A stretch of DNA of 64,000 nucleotides from Blastomyces gilchristii SLH14081 (Eukaryota; Ascomycota; Eurotiomycetes; Onygenales; Ajellomycetaceae): assembly GCF_000003855.2 (NCBI RefSeq), contig NW_003101679.1:3867393-3931392 (forward strand). Direction: 5' to 3'. Positions 1 to 11,326 of the stretch are shown here, piece by piece. Position numbers and translations under genes: made by a program. Below the pieces are notes generated by a model that did no database searches, was not told the origin of the DNA, and was given only the letters and a program-made list of their open reading frames with translations. Numbering within the stretch: the stretch's first letter is position 1; every line of letters starts with the position of its first letter.

Positions 1-228
1 TCCCTTTTCAAATAAGAATTCTGGTCTCAGATAAAGAATATATTTAAATTCTTAGTCACATTTTCATTCTGATCTTATTATTGAGAATGATACTAAATAA
101 GACTATGAAATCATTTCTTACTTACATAATATCATAATATAGTACTCATTTGTTAAAAATTCAACAGAGAGTATTATTAAATATTATTACTTTTCTGAAT
201 ACAGATTATAATTCATATAATTTTAATT

Positions 229-381
229 ATAAAAAAAATATAAAATACAAAAAAAAAAAATAAAAAACAAAAAATAAAATAAAAACAAGAAAAAATCATA
301 ATAAAAAAAAAAAAAAAAAAAAAAGTGAAAGAAAAAAAAAATAAAAGAAAAAGAAAAAAATAAAAAATAAAAATAAAAAAA
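229..381. repeat. A-rich low-complexity tract
   Basis: About 150 bases are nearly pure A on the plus strand, broken by single T, C or G bases, including an unbroken run of more than 20 A at about 304-324. It could be a decayed poly(A) tail of a retroelement or simple slippage. No gene is visible around it. Confidence 0.85.
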
Positions 382-1486
382 ATCAAGATTGCAGAGCTAT
401 AGTACTTTTAAAATACTTACTTCTCAGAGTCTCTTTACAATATTCATTATCAACTGTGTATCTCTCATAGTGAGAGTAATACAGCTGTGATAAGTTATTA
501 TTTTAATATTATCTAATAAATAATCTGTATATATCTGTATAAATGTGAATAATTAGAAAATATACACTTAAAAAGTGTGATCAGAATGAACTCTGCTGTC
601 ACTTGAATAATATCAAGAGTAGAACACTGAAATTAATAATTCTCTTCATTGATTTCATAGACAAGGTATGTGAAGATAGTCTTAAGAAATATAAGATCTC
701 TCAACTTCTGATAAAAACAGATCTCACAGAGAGACTCTATTTTCATGATATCAGAGACTGAGTATTACTAAAAAGTATTACTTTCATATAATACACATGT
801 ACTTACTGCAGTGATTCACTCTCTATGTATATAACTAAGAGTTATAGCTTTCTTATGCTATATAACTCTTTCTAAGATACTGCTGTTAATTTGCAACTCA
901 TACAGTCTCTCAGTTCAGTATACACTATATATATACAGTTCTGCATACTGAGACTGTGTTAATCATTATAGTCAGGTGTGATACTCACTTTTCACAGGCC
1001 ATATTTCATTTGAAGAAGAGGAAGAAAGACACAACTATTGTTTTATTAAGAGAGAAATGAATAATTAGTATTATTGAATATAATTTAATTCATCTGTATT
1101 TAAAATTTGATTAGTCTATACTTCTCAATTTGAGAATTTCTAAGAGTGTTTTAATAGTTTTCATACCAGCTTGAACTTAGTGATGAGTTGAAGAAAAAGA
1201 GAAAAGAAAGAAGAAAGAAATAAGAATAACTTATCTTTATAATATAAAAATAGAGAATCACTGCAATCATTCTTTCTAGTAATAAAGATCTATTTTCTGC
1301 ATGTATTTCTGATATAGATTATATGATAAATGCATACAAAGAATATTAATAGTATATGTATTAAATGAAGATAATATTGCTATGTAACACTGTAGTCATT
1401 TCTGTATATCTCTGAAAGCTGTTAATAGTTTCTTTATCTCTTTATATTTGATAAGTCAATAATATATTCTGATGTACTCTTTCTTT

Positions 1487-1569
1487 CATCATTATCATTA
1501 TTATTATCATTATTATTATTATTATCATTATCATCATCATCATCATTATCATTATTATTATTATATCAT
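1487..1569. repeat. ATT/ATC trinucleotide microsatellite
   Basis: Imperfect ATT and ATC triplets run for about 80 bases inside the AT-rich block. This is a simple repeat with no coding context. Confidence 0.9.
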
Positions 1570-2099
1570 TGCTAGCTGTCTTCTCTGCCTTCACCTCTTC
1601 TCAATACTTATTAAAATTAATTATATTATCTCTCTTTAAATATTCTACGGTTCTGTGAATCATCAAGGCACGTGAGCACTGTCACAGATTAAAGAGAGAG
1701 AAGAAGAAGATATTTAAGCATGAGAAGACAGATTATAAGATATATTATAATATCTTGAAGAGGCTCTGTAAGAGAGTAGAATAATAATGATTTTAAGTAA
1801 TACTTCTGATAGATTTAGACTGAACTAAGTATAGAAATAATGTGAATGATATCATCTGTAAGAGATTGAAAAAGAAGACAGTGAAGAGTCTTATACAGTA
1901 GTAATAAGATTAGAAGAAGTTTTGAGAATAATTTGAGATTAAGATAGAGAGAGAGAGAGAGAAGAAGAGTATTACTGTAAATAAGCAGTGATAGAAGAAG
2001 ATTGAGAAGATATTGAAGTAAGAGATAAAGAAGTCAAAACTAGTAAGTTTTTTATTAAAAGATAATGATTTTTGATAATACTTCTGTTCTCTAATTGAT

Positions 2100-2445
2100 T
2101 AGCAGAAGCTGAAAGAGAAGAAGAGAATTAAGATCTTGTTTAGATCTCAAATACACTTTATAATTCAGAACATTGAGAAGACAGTTCTGCTCTCTGAGCA
2201 TATCAATCTGCTTACTGCTGAAGTGAAACCCAAGACAGCAGACCAGAAAATGCAGGATTTTAAGAAACAGATTAATCTGACTGAGAGAAAGCAGTGAGAA
2301 TTCTTCTCTGAGAAGACAGTAGAGACAGATTTTAAGATGATTATTATCTCAGATGAGAAGAAGAAGAAGAAGAATAAGAATAAGAAGTGAATTATGAAGA
2401 ATAATAAGAAGAATGAGAAAGAGAAGAAAGATAATGAGTGAAAAA
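2100..2445 (+). pseudogene. Degenerate coding-like tract, family not recognised
   Basis: One plus-strand frame reads as a hydrophilic, Lys/Glu-rich protein end, for example MQDFKKQINLTERKQ at about 2254, then a stop and a Lys-rich tail. A charged, helix-forming C-terminus like this occurs in some fungal pogo-type transposases, but no catalytic motif is visible. I therefore leave the family open. It lies upstream of the DNA-element end at 5647 and could belong to that element. Confidence 0.25.
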
Positions 2446-5400
2446 AGTTTTTTTCTTTTTATATTAGTTAGTTATAAGTTCATGAATCATAACTATTAGT
2501 TAATAATTGAAATTAATTTTGAGTTTTCAAAAATTATTGTACAAGTTGTAATCAATTATCAATATCAGAAATAATATATATATATATATTCAACTATCAT
2601 GTCACTATAATATATAAGTATCATCATTTTTTCAACATTGATATTTATAATATTAATATATTTTTAATAATATTATCTAATAATATAATTTGATAACACT
2701 CTTTTTTATAATATTAATATATTTCAAGAAATATGACAGAGATTAATCAAGATTATTTATTTACTTTTATACATTGATGATATTCAATCTGAGTTAGTAC
2801 TAAAATTATAACTAAGCTAAGAAAGAAGATTATTTTCTCTTATATTAATTCTTCTTATACATATCAGTGATCAGTTATTAAAAATAAATTATCATCTTTC
2901 TTAAATTATTATTATATCTTCTGAATTCACTTCTTTCACTTCTTTTACTTCTATTGAAGATTTATAAACTCTTTTAGAAATTACTGTGAATTACAAAGTC
3001 TATGTTATTTACAATTTAATATAGAATGCTCTCTTTTAATTATAATAAATAATCACTTCATTCTTCACATCTGATTTCAAGTCATGAAATTTATGAAAAA
3101 CTCAATACAAATATTGAGATGAACTATGAAATAATTATCAACAGATTGTATTGCAGATTACTGAAGAGTTATCTCTCTACTATAATTACTGTAACTTCAT
3201 TCAGAAATATTCATTATGAACTGATTATAGCTCTGAAGAAATTTTCTAATATCTGAAGTTATCAGAATGCAGATAATAAAAGAAAAATAATCAGAAAATT
3301 ACTACTGAGCTGATAAGTTACTCTATCAGATAATAATTTTTGATAATACTAACTTTCTAATTTGAAGAAAATTATATGAAAATGATTATATATCAGTACT
3401 CTGATTTCATAACTCTTATCTGATAACTTCTATGAATAATTATTTTGTATATATATATCTTTGAATCTTTCTCTTCAATCAATTGAAAACTCTGAATTCT
3501 AAACACTTCTTCAAATACTTAATTTAAATCTTTATATTTTATATTGATTCTGTCTTCAGTTCAATCTCAAGACACACTACAAAGTTAATATATAATATCT
3601 AGAATCAGAGTTGAAGAATCATTGAAGAGTATCTCTCACAGTAGATATATGAACTAGTATAAATAATCTTACATTTATAGAAGTTATATATTATTACATT
3701 GATAAGAACTGAACTTATTAAGAGATATTAATTGAATTTAAATCATTAATTAGTAGTTATACTGAGAATTATATGACAGAGATATTAATAACTGTGATTA
3801 AAAATGATTATTAAGATATTAGTCTCAGTCTTCTTATAATTATAACTGATAATACTATGAATAACTACATTATAATGAACAGCTTGAAGCAAAAATTGAC
3901 TTTGTATTTCTGAAATGATAAACAAGGTCATATTCTCTGCATTGCTTATATAATTCAACTTATGATATAAACACTGATAAAGAATCTTAACATTGAGATG
4001 AAGAATAATAAGATAGCTGATTCTTAAGATGAGAATAAGATAAAAGTGATTACTTAAGTAACTTTTACATTCACTTTATAAAAGATAATATTTTTTGATA
4101 ATACTTTTTAATATTGCTTTTTAATAATACTTTTTAATAATACTACTATTAATTTTGAATAGATTGATTAATAATTTAAATATCACAGATTTGAAACATT
4201 GCTAATGTGATTTGTATCTTCTCTAAATAATAACAATGATTTTATAATATTTAATAAATAAATAAATCAGTTACATCACTGAATATGATACAGAATGTTA
4301 GAATATAATGAAGTTTAATATATAAGATAACTGTTCAGACTCTTTGATTATATCAGATAATTAATTATTAAGTACAACACTCTGATTGAGAAAAGATTCA
4401 GACATTGAAACTTTCTAATATAAAGTGAACTCAGTTGAAATAATGTGATTAGTTTACTGTTTCAGTTTTATAAGATAATAAAGACAGTCTGAATCACTTA
4501 TATATTAATACTGCAGTCAGTCTGATGAGTGTATAACAGTTTATTTACTTATCTTAAGAAGCAGTTGAATCACTTAAAAAGAAATTCAGTCTGAAATAAT
4601 GCTATAGCACAGACTATTATTACTATAAGAAATAAACTAGTATATTACTACAGTAAAACTGAATAATCTTTTACAGAGTACTATACTATAGCAGCTCTAC
4701 TAGATTTCTCTTATTAAGTTAATATCTACACTTCTTAAGATTGAACAGAGAAGAAATGAGACTTATATATTAAATTAGTCTGAGACTACTACACTATCAA
4801 CTATCAGAGATTTGAATGAGCAGATGTTAGAGATGTGAAGACAGTGAAATACCATTCTCTAGTAAGTAATAATCTTTAGTAATACTTCATATTATATTGA
4901 ACTATAATACTAACTTTGAAACAGAACTTATATACATTGATTATAACTGAAAATCAGATAAAACTACATACTTATAAAACTGAATTTAACTGCTATCTTT
5001 AAGATGATTTAATAAATTTATATATTAAATCAATTTTAGAGTTATAAAAAATTGTTAAGAGTATATATTCAACTGTTGCACTGATAATATGTGATATTCT
5101 GATAATTTTATTAACAGAGATGAGAATGAAGTGAAAGTTCAACTCAAGCTGAGATATTTATTACTATTACTGAGAACAATTATAAGAAGAAATAATTAAG
5201 AAACTTATAATTGTAAAACATGAAATTATCAGACAGTTTAATATCTCTGATCACAGTATATCAGAGAAGTGTAGTTTTCATGAGAAAGTGATAAATAAAC
5301 TTATACAAGAATGTATTTAGTTGTTTCATGAGTATTATCAATAATTATTATCAAATTCTGATTATATAAGTAATCACTGAATAAACTGAATGAGACTGAA

Positions 5401-5569
5401 TTTAATCTTCAGTCTCAGTCTTATTCTGATTTTGAAAGAATGATTATCTTTCACAGTTTATTCTGAGAAATTACTCTCATTTCACTGTTCTTGAATTAAA
5501 TCTGATCATTTTTCACATCATTTCTCTCAGAAATGATTCATTTTCAGATTTTTTTGAGACTTGGTTCTG

Positions 5570-5647
5570 ATGAGACTCATATCAAGAAATGTATGAGATC
5601 AGACCAAATGAAACCAAGTGTGAAATTCATGGTCCCGGCGGCCAGTC
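5570..5647 (-). mobile_element. Terminus of a TA-flanked DNA element, reverse orientation
   Basis: Read on the minus strand from 5647, this begins GACTGGCCGCC and continues into a sequence containing CTCATACATTTCTTG. The first ~70 bases match the starts of the two 502-bp elements at 7640 and 62294. It is flanked by TA (5648-5649), as they are. Beyond ~5575 the interior no longer matches them, so this looks like the end of a longer relative. It abuts and truncates the LTR that resumes at 5650. No transposase could be read. Confidence 0.55.
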
Positions 5648-5649
5648 TA

Positions 5650-5896
5650 TATATAACAAAGTGAAAAATGTTAAAGAAGAAAAAGAAAGAGAAAGTGCAA
5701 GAATCAGTGATTAAAGTGAATATTTATATGTGTACATAGTATGTACGCGGTGAAGCTTTGAAGTGGAAGAATAGAAATTCTGTGGGTTTTTCAGCTGAGA
5801 ATTGATAATTGAAAATGACCGAGAATCTGAGCTTTCAGTGAAATCTATGAAGTGTAAAGGAATAGTCTATATAATGATCGGGCGCAGCTCGTCACA
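5650..5896 (-). repeat. LTR (left copy) of the gypsy-like element
   Basis: About 245 bases repeat at 10479-10717 with mostly transition differences. On the minus strand the copy starts TGTGACGAGCTGCGC and contains a TATATAG box-like stretch. Taken as the 3' LTR of a minus-strand element whose 5' LTR is the right copy. Its far edge is cut at the TA-flanked element end (5647), so the true LTR boundary is not visible. Confidence 0.6.
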
Positions 5897-6890
5897 ATTC
5901 AAAAGACAAGAACATTGAAGCTAATAATTCATCTACACTGAATTCCTGCTCATATGAATATTTATGACAATGAATTGGCTGATTCAGCTGTAAAAAAGAG
6001 TTCAGAATTAAGCAGATCTATTCAAAAAATTATATTCTGATCTTTTATAAAGAGAAAAATAAAAGAATCTTATTTAGACAAGTGAAATGAAAGCTGACAG
6101 AAACAAAAGAAGAGTATACATTATTCAAGATTGAAAACAAAACTCAAGTAAAAATCTTATTCAATTAAATATAAAAAGAAAATATTTTCATCTATAATGC
6201 AGCTGAAACTAGAACATGGCTATTTCAAATCTTATATACAAAGATTTGATGATAGATTTGTTTCAATAGAATGCTCATTCTGCAATGCAAATGAGAATTC
6301 TAAGTATATTGTAATACACTGTGCATTATACAATAGTCTCAGAGTCAGATTGAAAGAGAAGTATAATCTAAATTAATTAAATATGAGATTCTTATTCTCA
6401 ACTGAGACAGAAATTAAATACTTAATAAACTTTCTATCAGAAACTCAAGCAGTTATAAGAAAATAACTGAATTCAGAAATATCTGAATATGAAGAGGAGA
6501 AAATTGATCAGATATAGTCTGTTAAAACAGCTATATACTATCTTTTAATAATTTGTTTTATTACAGTCTCTCTTTACTTTACTTTTTCCTTTCTATTCTT
6601 TTCTATCTATCTATTTAATGTGTCTATCTTTAAGACTGTGTTCTCTTTTCTTTTGTCATGATATTATCAAATGATTTCAAAGTATCAGAAGATGTTAAAA
6701 TACTGTATTTTGTAAACAGTTTTTGTATTCTGAGCTAGAATTTTCTGATTTTGCATATCTGAAATTGGTGAATGTATAATAGTTAACTTTATAGATATAG
6801 AAAAAACCCTAAGAACTAAAAGTTCTCAGATAGATATCATAGTCTCTGACTGCATATATCTATAATTGAAGAATAATAATAATAATAATT
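5897..6890 (+). mobile_element. LINE-like (Tad/I-type) relic, RNase H and C-terminal finger
   Basis: In one plus-strand frame, broken by stops, a sequence reads like the end of a LINE ORF2. It has an RNase H end with the pattern HMNIYDNELADSAVK (about 5950-5995). This is followed at about 6265-6335 by a C-x2-C...H...C finger seen as CSFCNANENSKYIVIHC. No reverse transcriptase remains. The segment ends in an (AAT)n run at about 6868-6888, a typical LINE tail. It starts where the LTR ends and runs opposite to the surrounding gypsy relic, so it looks 5'-truncated and inserted into it. Confidence 0.6.
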
Positions 6891-9800
6891 AATGAACATC
6901 TTCTTCATCTGTGTAAATACAGCTTTGATGTTCACTGATCACTGAATTACTGAGTTCTTCTTGATAAGTTCTGTAAGTGATCTTGTGATATCTGAGAAGT
7001 TTTATATAAATCACTGATAGAAGTTACTAAATTCAATGAAGCTTTGTACATCTTTCACAGTATATGAAGCTTTTCATTCAAGAATAATAGAGATCTTCTC
7101 AGAATTCATTCAAATTCTCTTATCAGCTTCTATGATAAAACCTAGGTATTTTATACTCTTAACTTTAAAATCATACTTATTAATATCTATTGATAGTTCT
7201 GCTTCTTATAATTATTATAATACTCTCTGCATATGTTCTTGATGTTTCTTTCTGAATTTATCAGTAAAGATGAGAATGTTATCTGAATATACAGATATAA
7301 ACTTATCAAGAAAATCTCAGAGTACTCAGTTGATATACTTCTGAAATATACTGAGAGTGTTAGTCAGTTCAAAGAGTGTGACTACTTATTTAAAGAGATT
7401 ATAACATGTTTAAAATGCTGTAAGCTATTCATCTTCTTCAGTGATATGAATCTTATGAAACACAGTGATAATATCTAACTTTGTAAATCATTAAGCTCAT
7501 CTGATACATGCTAGAATTTCATTGATAAGAGATAAGAGATAATGATCTTTCTTTATCAATCTGTTCAGATCTTGATAGTTCACACAGAATTGAAGTTCTT
7601 CATCTGATTTCTTTATAAAGAGAATAGAAGCTGTGATTAGACTGGCTGCTGAAACCATGAATTTCATGTTTAATCTCATTTAGTCTGATCTCATACATTT
7701 CTTGGCGTGAATCCCGCTGGGACTAGTTATTAAAAAAACATGCAAAGTGACTATATATGAGATCTTAAAATGAAACCATGACTTGAAAAAAATGAGAAAG
7801 TGATCTCATTTGATTTCATTTAATTCTATTCTTGGCATAAAGTTACTATTTTTAGACATTTTAAGGTTTTTTTTAGACTATTTTTAATTTTTTAAAAAGT
7901 AACGCTTTTTGGTAACACTCAAATAAGATTTAAAGTCATTTAAAGCAATAAAAATAATTTAAATTGAGAAGTGGAAATCATGATCTCATTTGAAAAATGT
8001 GATAAGAGTAGACAGTAAGTCTCACTGAGACAGTATGAGACTACTATCTAATGTTAAAACCGTGTAATGAGATCAGTTGAATTGATAATGAGACTATCAA
8101 AAAATCTGGTCCTGGTCTCAGACACGGTCACACAGTCAGTCTAGCTGTGATACAGAAGTTACTAATATATATAAATTCTTTATTTAACAGATCATTGAGT
8201 ATCTTCTGAAGAAGAAGAAGTTCATCTCAGAACATGTTATAAAGAGAATCTTATGATAATTTAAAGTCTTTATCATTCTTCTTTTTTAACTTGATACTGT
8301 GATTCACTTCTGAACCTTGTAAGAGAGGTAGATTTATAACATTATTATCTTATCAGAAGATATCTAGATATTTATGATATTATTAAGAGAGTCTAAACAA
8401 GAATCTATTGTAATAACACAGAATAACTTCTCTAGTGCTTTTTTAATATTGATCAGACTGATGAAGTAGATTGCTATATAATTCTGCTATCAGTGATCTT
8501 GTCAGTGATTCTATCAGTGACTTCTTTTACAGAGTATTTTATAAGTGTTGACAGAGATCTGTATCAGATTCATAGTCTTATGAATATCATCTTCATAAAT
8601 TCTATTATTATTAGAAAATATTAAGCTTCTGTTTTAAGTGTTTAATAAGATACCTTGTTCAGATAGTCAGACAAGTTCTAATATAAGATTATAATCAAGA
8701 TTATTAACTTTATATGTATAGACTTCTTCACATTGATGTTCTCTGATACCTATGTTTAGCTTTATCATGTAACAGATGTAAACATCTTTTGAGTCATTAA
8801 ATTCTGTGAGAAGTCAGAGTTTTGATAAGAGAATACACTGAAGATTATAACATCTTATGACTGAAGATTTAATTATTGTATAATGACATAGATCACTGTC
8901 TATCATGACTTTCATATTATATATATTATTAATCACAGTAGATACAAGAATTACATTCATTGTCATTTTCTCTTTAAATTGTTATCATTCAATCTCTTCA
9001 AGCTTCTGTTTATGAATTTGAACAGAAGTTAATCTTTTCTCTATTTCATTGAGATATCTTCATAGTTATTTTCTGAATCTTTCTTTAATACAATGTGATT
9101 AGTGTGGACAGGCACTGATTCATTCTTTGAATGAGAAGATACTGATCTTTCTCTTAAGTAAGAAAATACATAGACTGATCACCAGTTGAAAGCAATATGT
9201 TCTAGTCAGTTACAATTGATACACATCTCTTGTTAATATCAATCAGTGACTTCTTCAGAAGTGATCTCAGAGACTCAGAAGCCTGTTTGAATGATGAAAA
9301 CCCTTGTTTATATATAGACATTTGAGTTCACTTAATTTATAGTATCTGTATTATTATTCTTTGATGTAGATATATAAGTGACTGAGATGTAATATCTTCT
9401 GCCACTGTTCTATATACTCTTAAGCTTGATGAGATGATCATTCAATGTTCAGAGTTATATGCAGAAACCTTCATAAGTCTGGTCTTTATCTATACTTATA
9501 AGAGTCTGTAGAAGTTTAAAAGTTAGTGTCTTCTTAAGCATACTAATTATTATTCTATTCTTTCAAGATTGATCACCTGCTTCTAGAATCTTAGTATTGA
9601 AATCAGGAATGAATGTTATAAGAGAAGTATTTCTTTGTCAAACACTCTGTAATTAATTTAATGTCTTCTGTTATATAGCAGTATCTTGAAACAGAATATT
9701 GAGATGTTTAATGATATTATCAGACATATATAACACTGATTCACATGCTTTCATTCATGAATGAAACTTCTGTCTCACACAATTCTTCAATCAACTATTA

Positions 9801-10478
9801 ATATATTAATCTTAATTAGTTAATGAACTGATGACATCTTCATCTATACTTAGTTTCACAAGTATTTTCAATCTTCATGATGGATAGAGAGTGAGATCAG
9901 AAGTATTAAAATATGTAGAAGTATCTAGATGTTTCTTCAACACTCTCATATTTATATCTGATTCAGTCAGTGTTGAAATTACTTATGCAGGGGTTTCTAG
10001 TTAAGATAATTGTTGAATTTTTCTTATATTGATATTATTGAGTTACATGCATATTAACTATCTGTTACTATTATAATTTCAACATTACTCAGAGTTATTA
10101 TGATACTGCATCTATACTTGTATTTAAGAATTCTCTCATGTTATCAGTAGACATATTGTTTATTAAATGTATAGTATCTGTGAAATCTGAAGAAGTGTAA
10201 TTATATGAATATCTCATATATCTAGAGTGTCAGAACTCTCAGATCTTTTACTGATATTCTCTTTATAAGATCTTGTTACAGAGTCAGAGTGACTGATGAG
10301 CAAGCTTCTATCTAAGAACTCAGTATTCACTTAACTGATTAATTGTTTTTCTATTTCTTACATATTATTATATGTTCAGATATCTTCTCAATGAGTAATC
10401 ATTTCTAATAAGAAGATAATGAATGTTTTTCAAGTGTAAGAGGCCTACACTGAATAGATTGATATAATATATAGATCT
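6890..10478 (-). mobile_element. Ty3/gypsy-type retrotransposon relic (gag-pol)
   Basis: The minus strand carries a degenerate gag-pol. Reverse transcriptase is clearest at 7497-7679, where FCVNYQDLNRLIKKDHYLL matches the FCVDYRxLNxxT.KDxYPLP block of gypsy elements. Downstream (about 7000-7490) the frame reads on with stops through fragments such as FQKYINWVL, DILIFTDK-like and KYLGFIIEA. A zinc-knuckle spacing C-x2-C-x4-H-x4-(W) is readable at about 9186-9226, consistent with gag. The RT is interrupted by the 502-bp TA element at 7640-8141. Integrase was not found. The element is non-functional. Confidence 0.65.
7640..8141 (+). mobile_element. 502-bp TA-flanked non-autonomous DNA element, copy 1
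   Basis: The segment starts GACTGGCTGCTG and ends GTCACACAGTCAGTC. TA lies on both sides (7638-7639 and 8142-8143), as expected for TA target duplication by Tc1/mariner/pogo-type transposons. An equally long copy at 62294-62795 matches along its whole length, differing mainly by transitions. The two outermost ends share an inverted GACTG, but longer terminal inverted repeats are not obvious. There is no open frame. It is inserted in the gypsy reverse transcriptase, so it is younger than that element. Confidence 0.65.
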
Positions 10479-10717
10479 TATATAACAAAGTGAAAAATGT
10501 TAGAAAAGGAAAAGAAAGAGAAAGTGCAGAAATCAGTGATTAAAGTGAATATTTATATACATACACAGTGATGTACGCGGTGAAACTTCAGAGTAGAAGA
10601 ATAGAAATTCTGTAGATTTTCAGCTGAGAATCAGTGACTGAGAATCAGAGCTTTCAGCAGAAATCTATAAAGTATAACAGAATAGTCTATATAATTGATT
10701 GAGCGCAGCCTGTTATA
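10479..10717 (-). repeat. LTR (right copy) of the gypsy-like element
   Basis: This is the partner of the repeat at 5650-5896, with shared landmarks such as ATGTACGCGGTGAA and GAAATTCTGT. It would be the 5' LTR of the minus-strand gypsy relic. It is more C-to-T/G-to-A mutated than the left copy. The internal edge near 10440-10479 is uncertain because the left copy is truncated there. Confidence 0.55.
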
Positions 10718-10769
10718 ATAGTCTATATAATCAGATACAGTCTGCTATAAATAATTATTTACATTCTGA

Positions 10770-11230
10770 GATTAATCTGTAGAAAATCTTTATCAATAGA
10801 GTTTTTTCAGTTATAATTTAAACTCTAGAGCTCTATATCTCTTCTTTATTTTAAATATTATTATCAGATATTGCATCTACTAATCTAATATAATCTTACT
10901 TAAATAGTAGATATCTAAGTATTTAATATTCTTATTATAAAAGTCAGCTTTATTAAGTTATTAAATAAATTGAAAGACTGGTCTGATTATATCAGAAGCT
11001 GTATTTAAACTAGATTTGAATTAAAAGAGTGTTTCAGAATATTTATTAATAAAGCTTTTAAATACTTCAGAAGAATATTCACTAACAGAGTATAAGTATA
11101 AAGAATTATTATTATTAACTAAATTAGTAAGTAGAATATAAGATTGTAAATATATATATAAGTAAGATTATAATGAATTTATTATTTTAATATTTATTTT
11201 ATTGAATTCTTACTAATATTATTCTCTTTT
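10770..11230 (-). repeat. Second copy of the copia element's 5' internal region
   Basis: About 460 bases match 16145-16625 in the same orientation, for example a shared CAGAAGAATATTCACT and ACAGAGTATAAGT. This copy is the more heavily mutated one. It sits directly against the LTR at 11231-11326, just as the other copy sits beside the LTR cluster at 16.6-17.3 kb. It is best read as the beginning of a second copia copy sharing an LTR with the larger element, truncated at about 10770. Confidence 0.55.
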
Positions 11231-11326
11231 TGTGAAAGATGTAAAGCTTGTGTGATTGAAAGATTGCTAGCTTTGTGAGAAGTTATATGATGAAAGAATT
11301 AGTAAGCCAGATCACATGATCTGACA
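11231..11326 (-). repeat. 96-bp LTR of the minus-strand copia element
   Basis: On the minus strand it starts TGTCAGATCATGTGATC and ends CTTTCACA, with the TG...CA ends of an LTR. Two further copies lie at 16848-16943 and 17169-17263. It would be the 3' LTR of the element at 11327-16847. Confidence 0.65.

Larger units (their letters stand above)
1..5647. repeat. AT-rich degenerate repeat block, mostly unassigned
   Basis: This stretch is extremely A/T-rich, with CG and CC/GG dinucleotides almost absent and stops in all frames, so no gene can be supported. The style is that of old transposons altered by a repeat-induced C-to-T process. Readable remnants are few: one plus-strand stretch near 2250 and one recognisable element end at 5570-5647. 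The interior from 2450 to 5560 shows no protein family I can name. It may be the body of the element whose end lies at 5647, but that is inference. Confidence 0.7.

Noticed and set aside
1487..1569. Possible CRISPR-like or regulated repeat array
   Set aside because: It is a plain trinucleotide microsatellite without spacers; CRISPR is not expected in a fungus.
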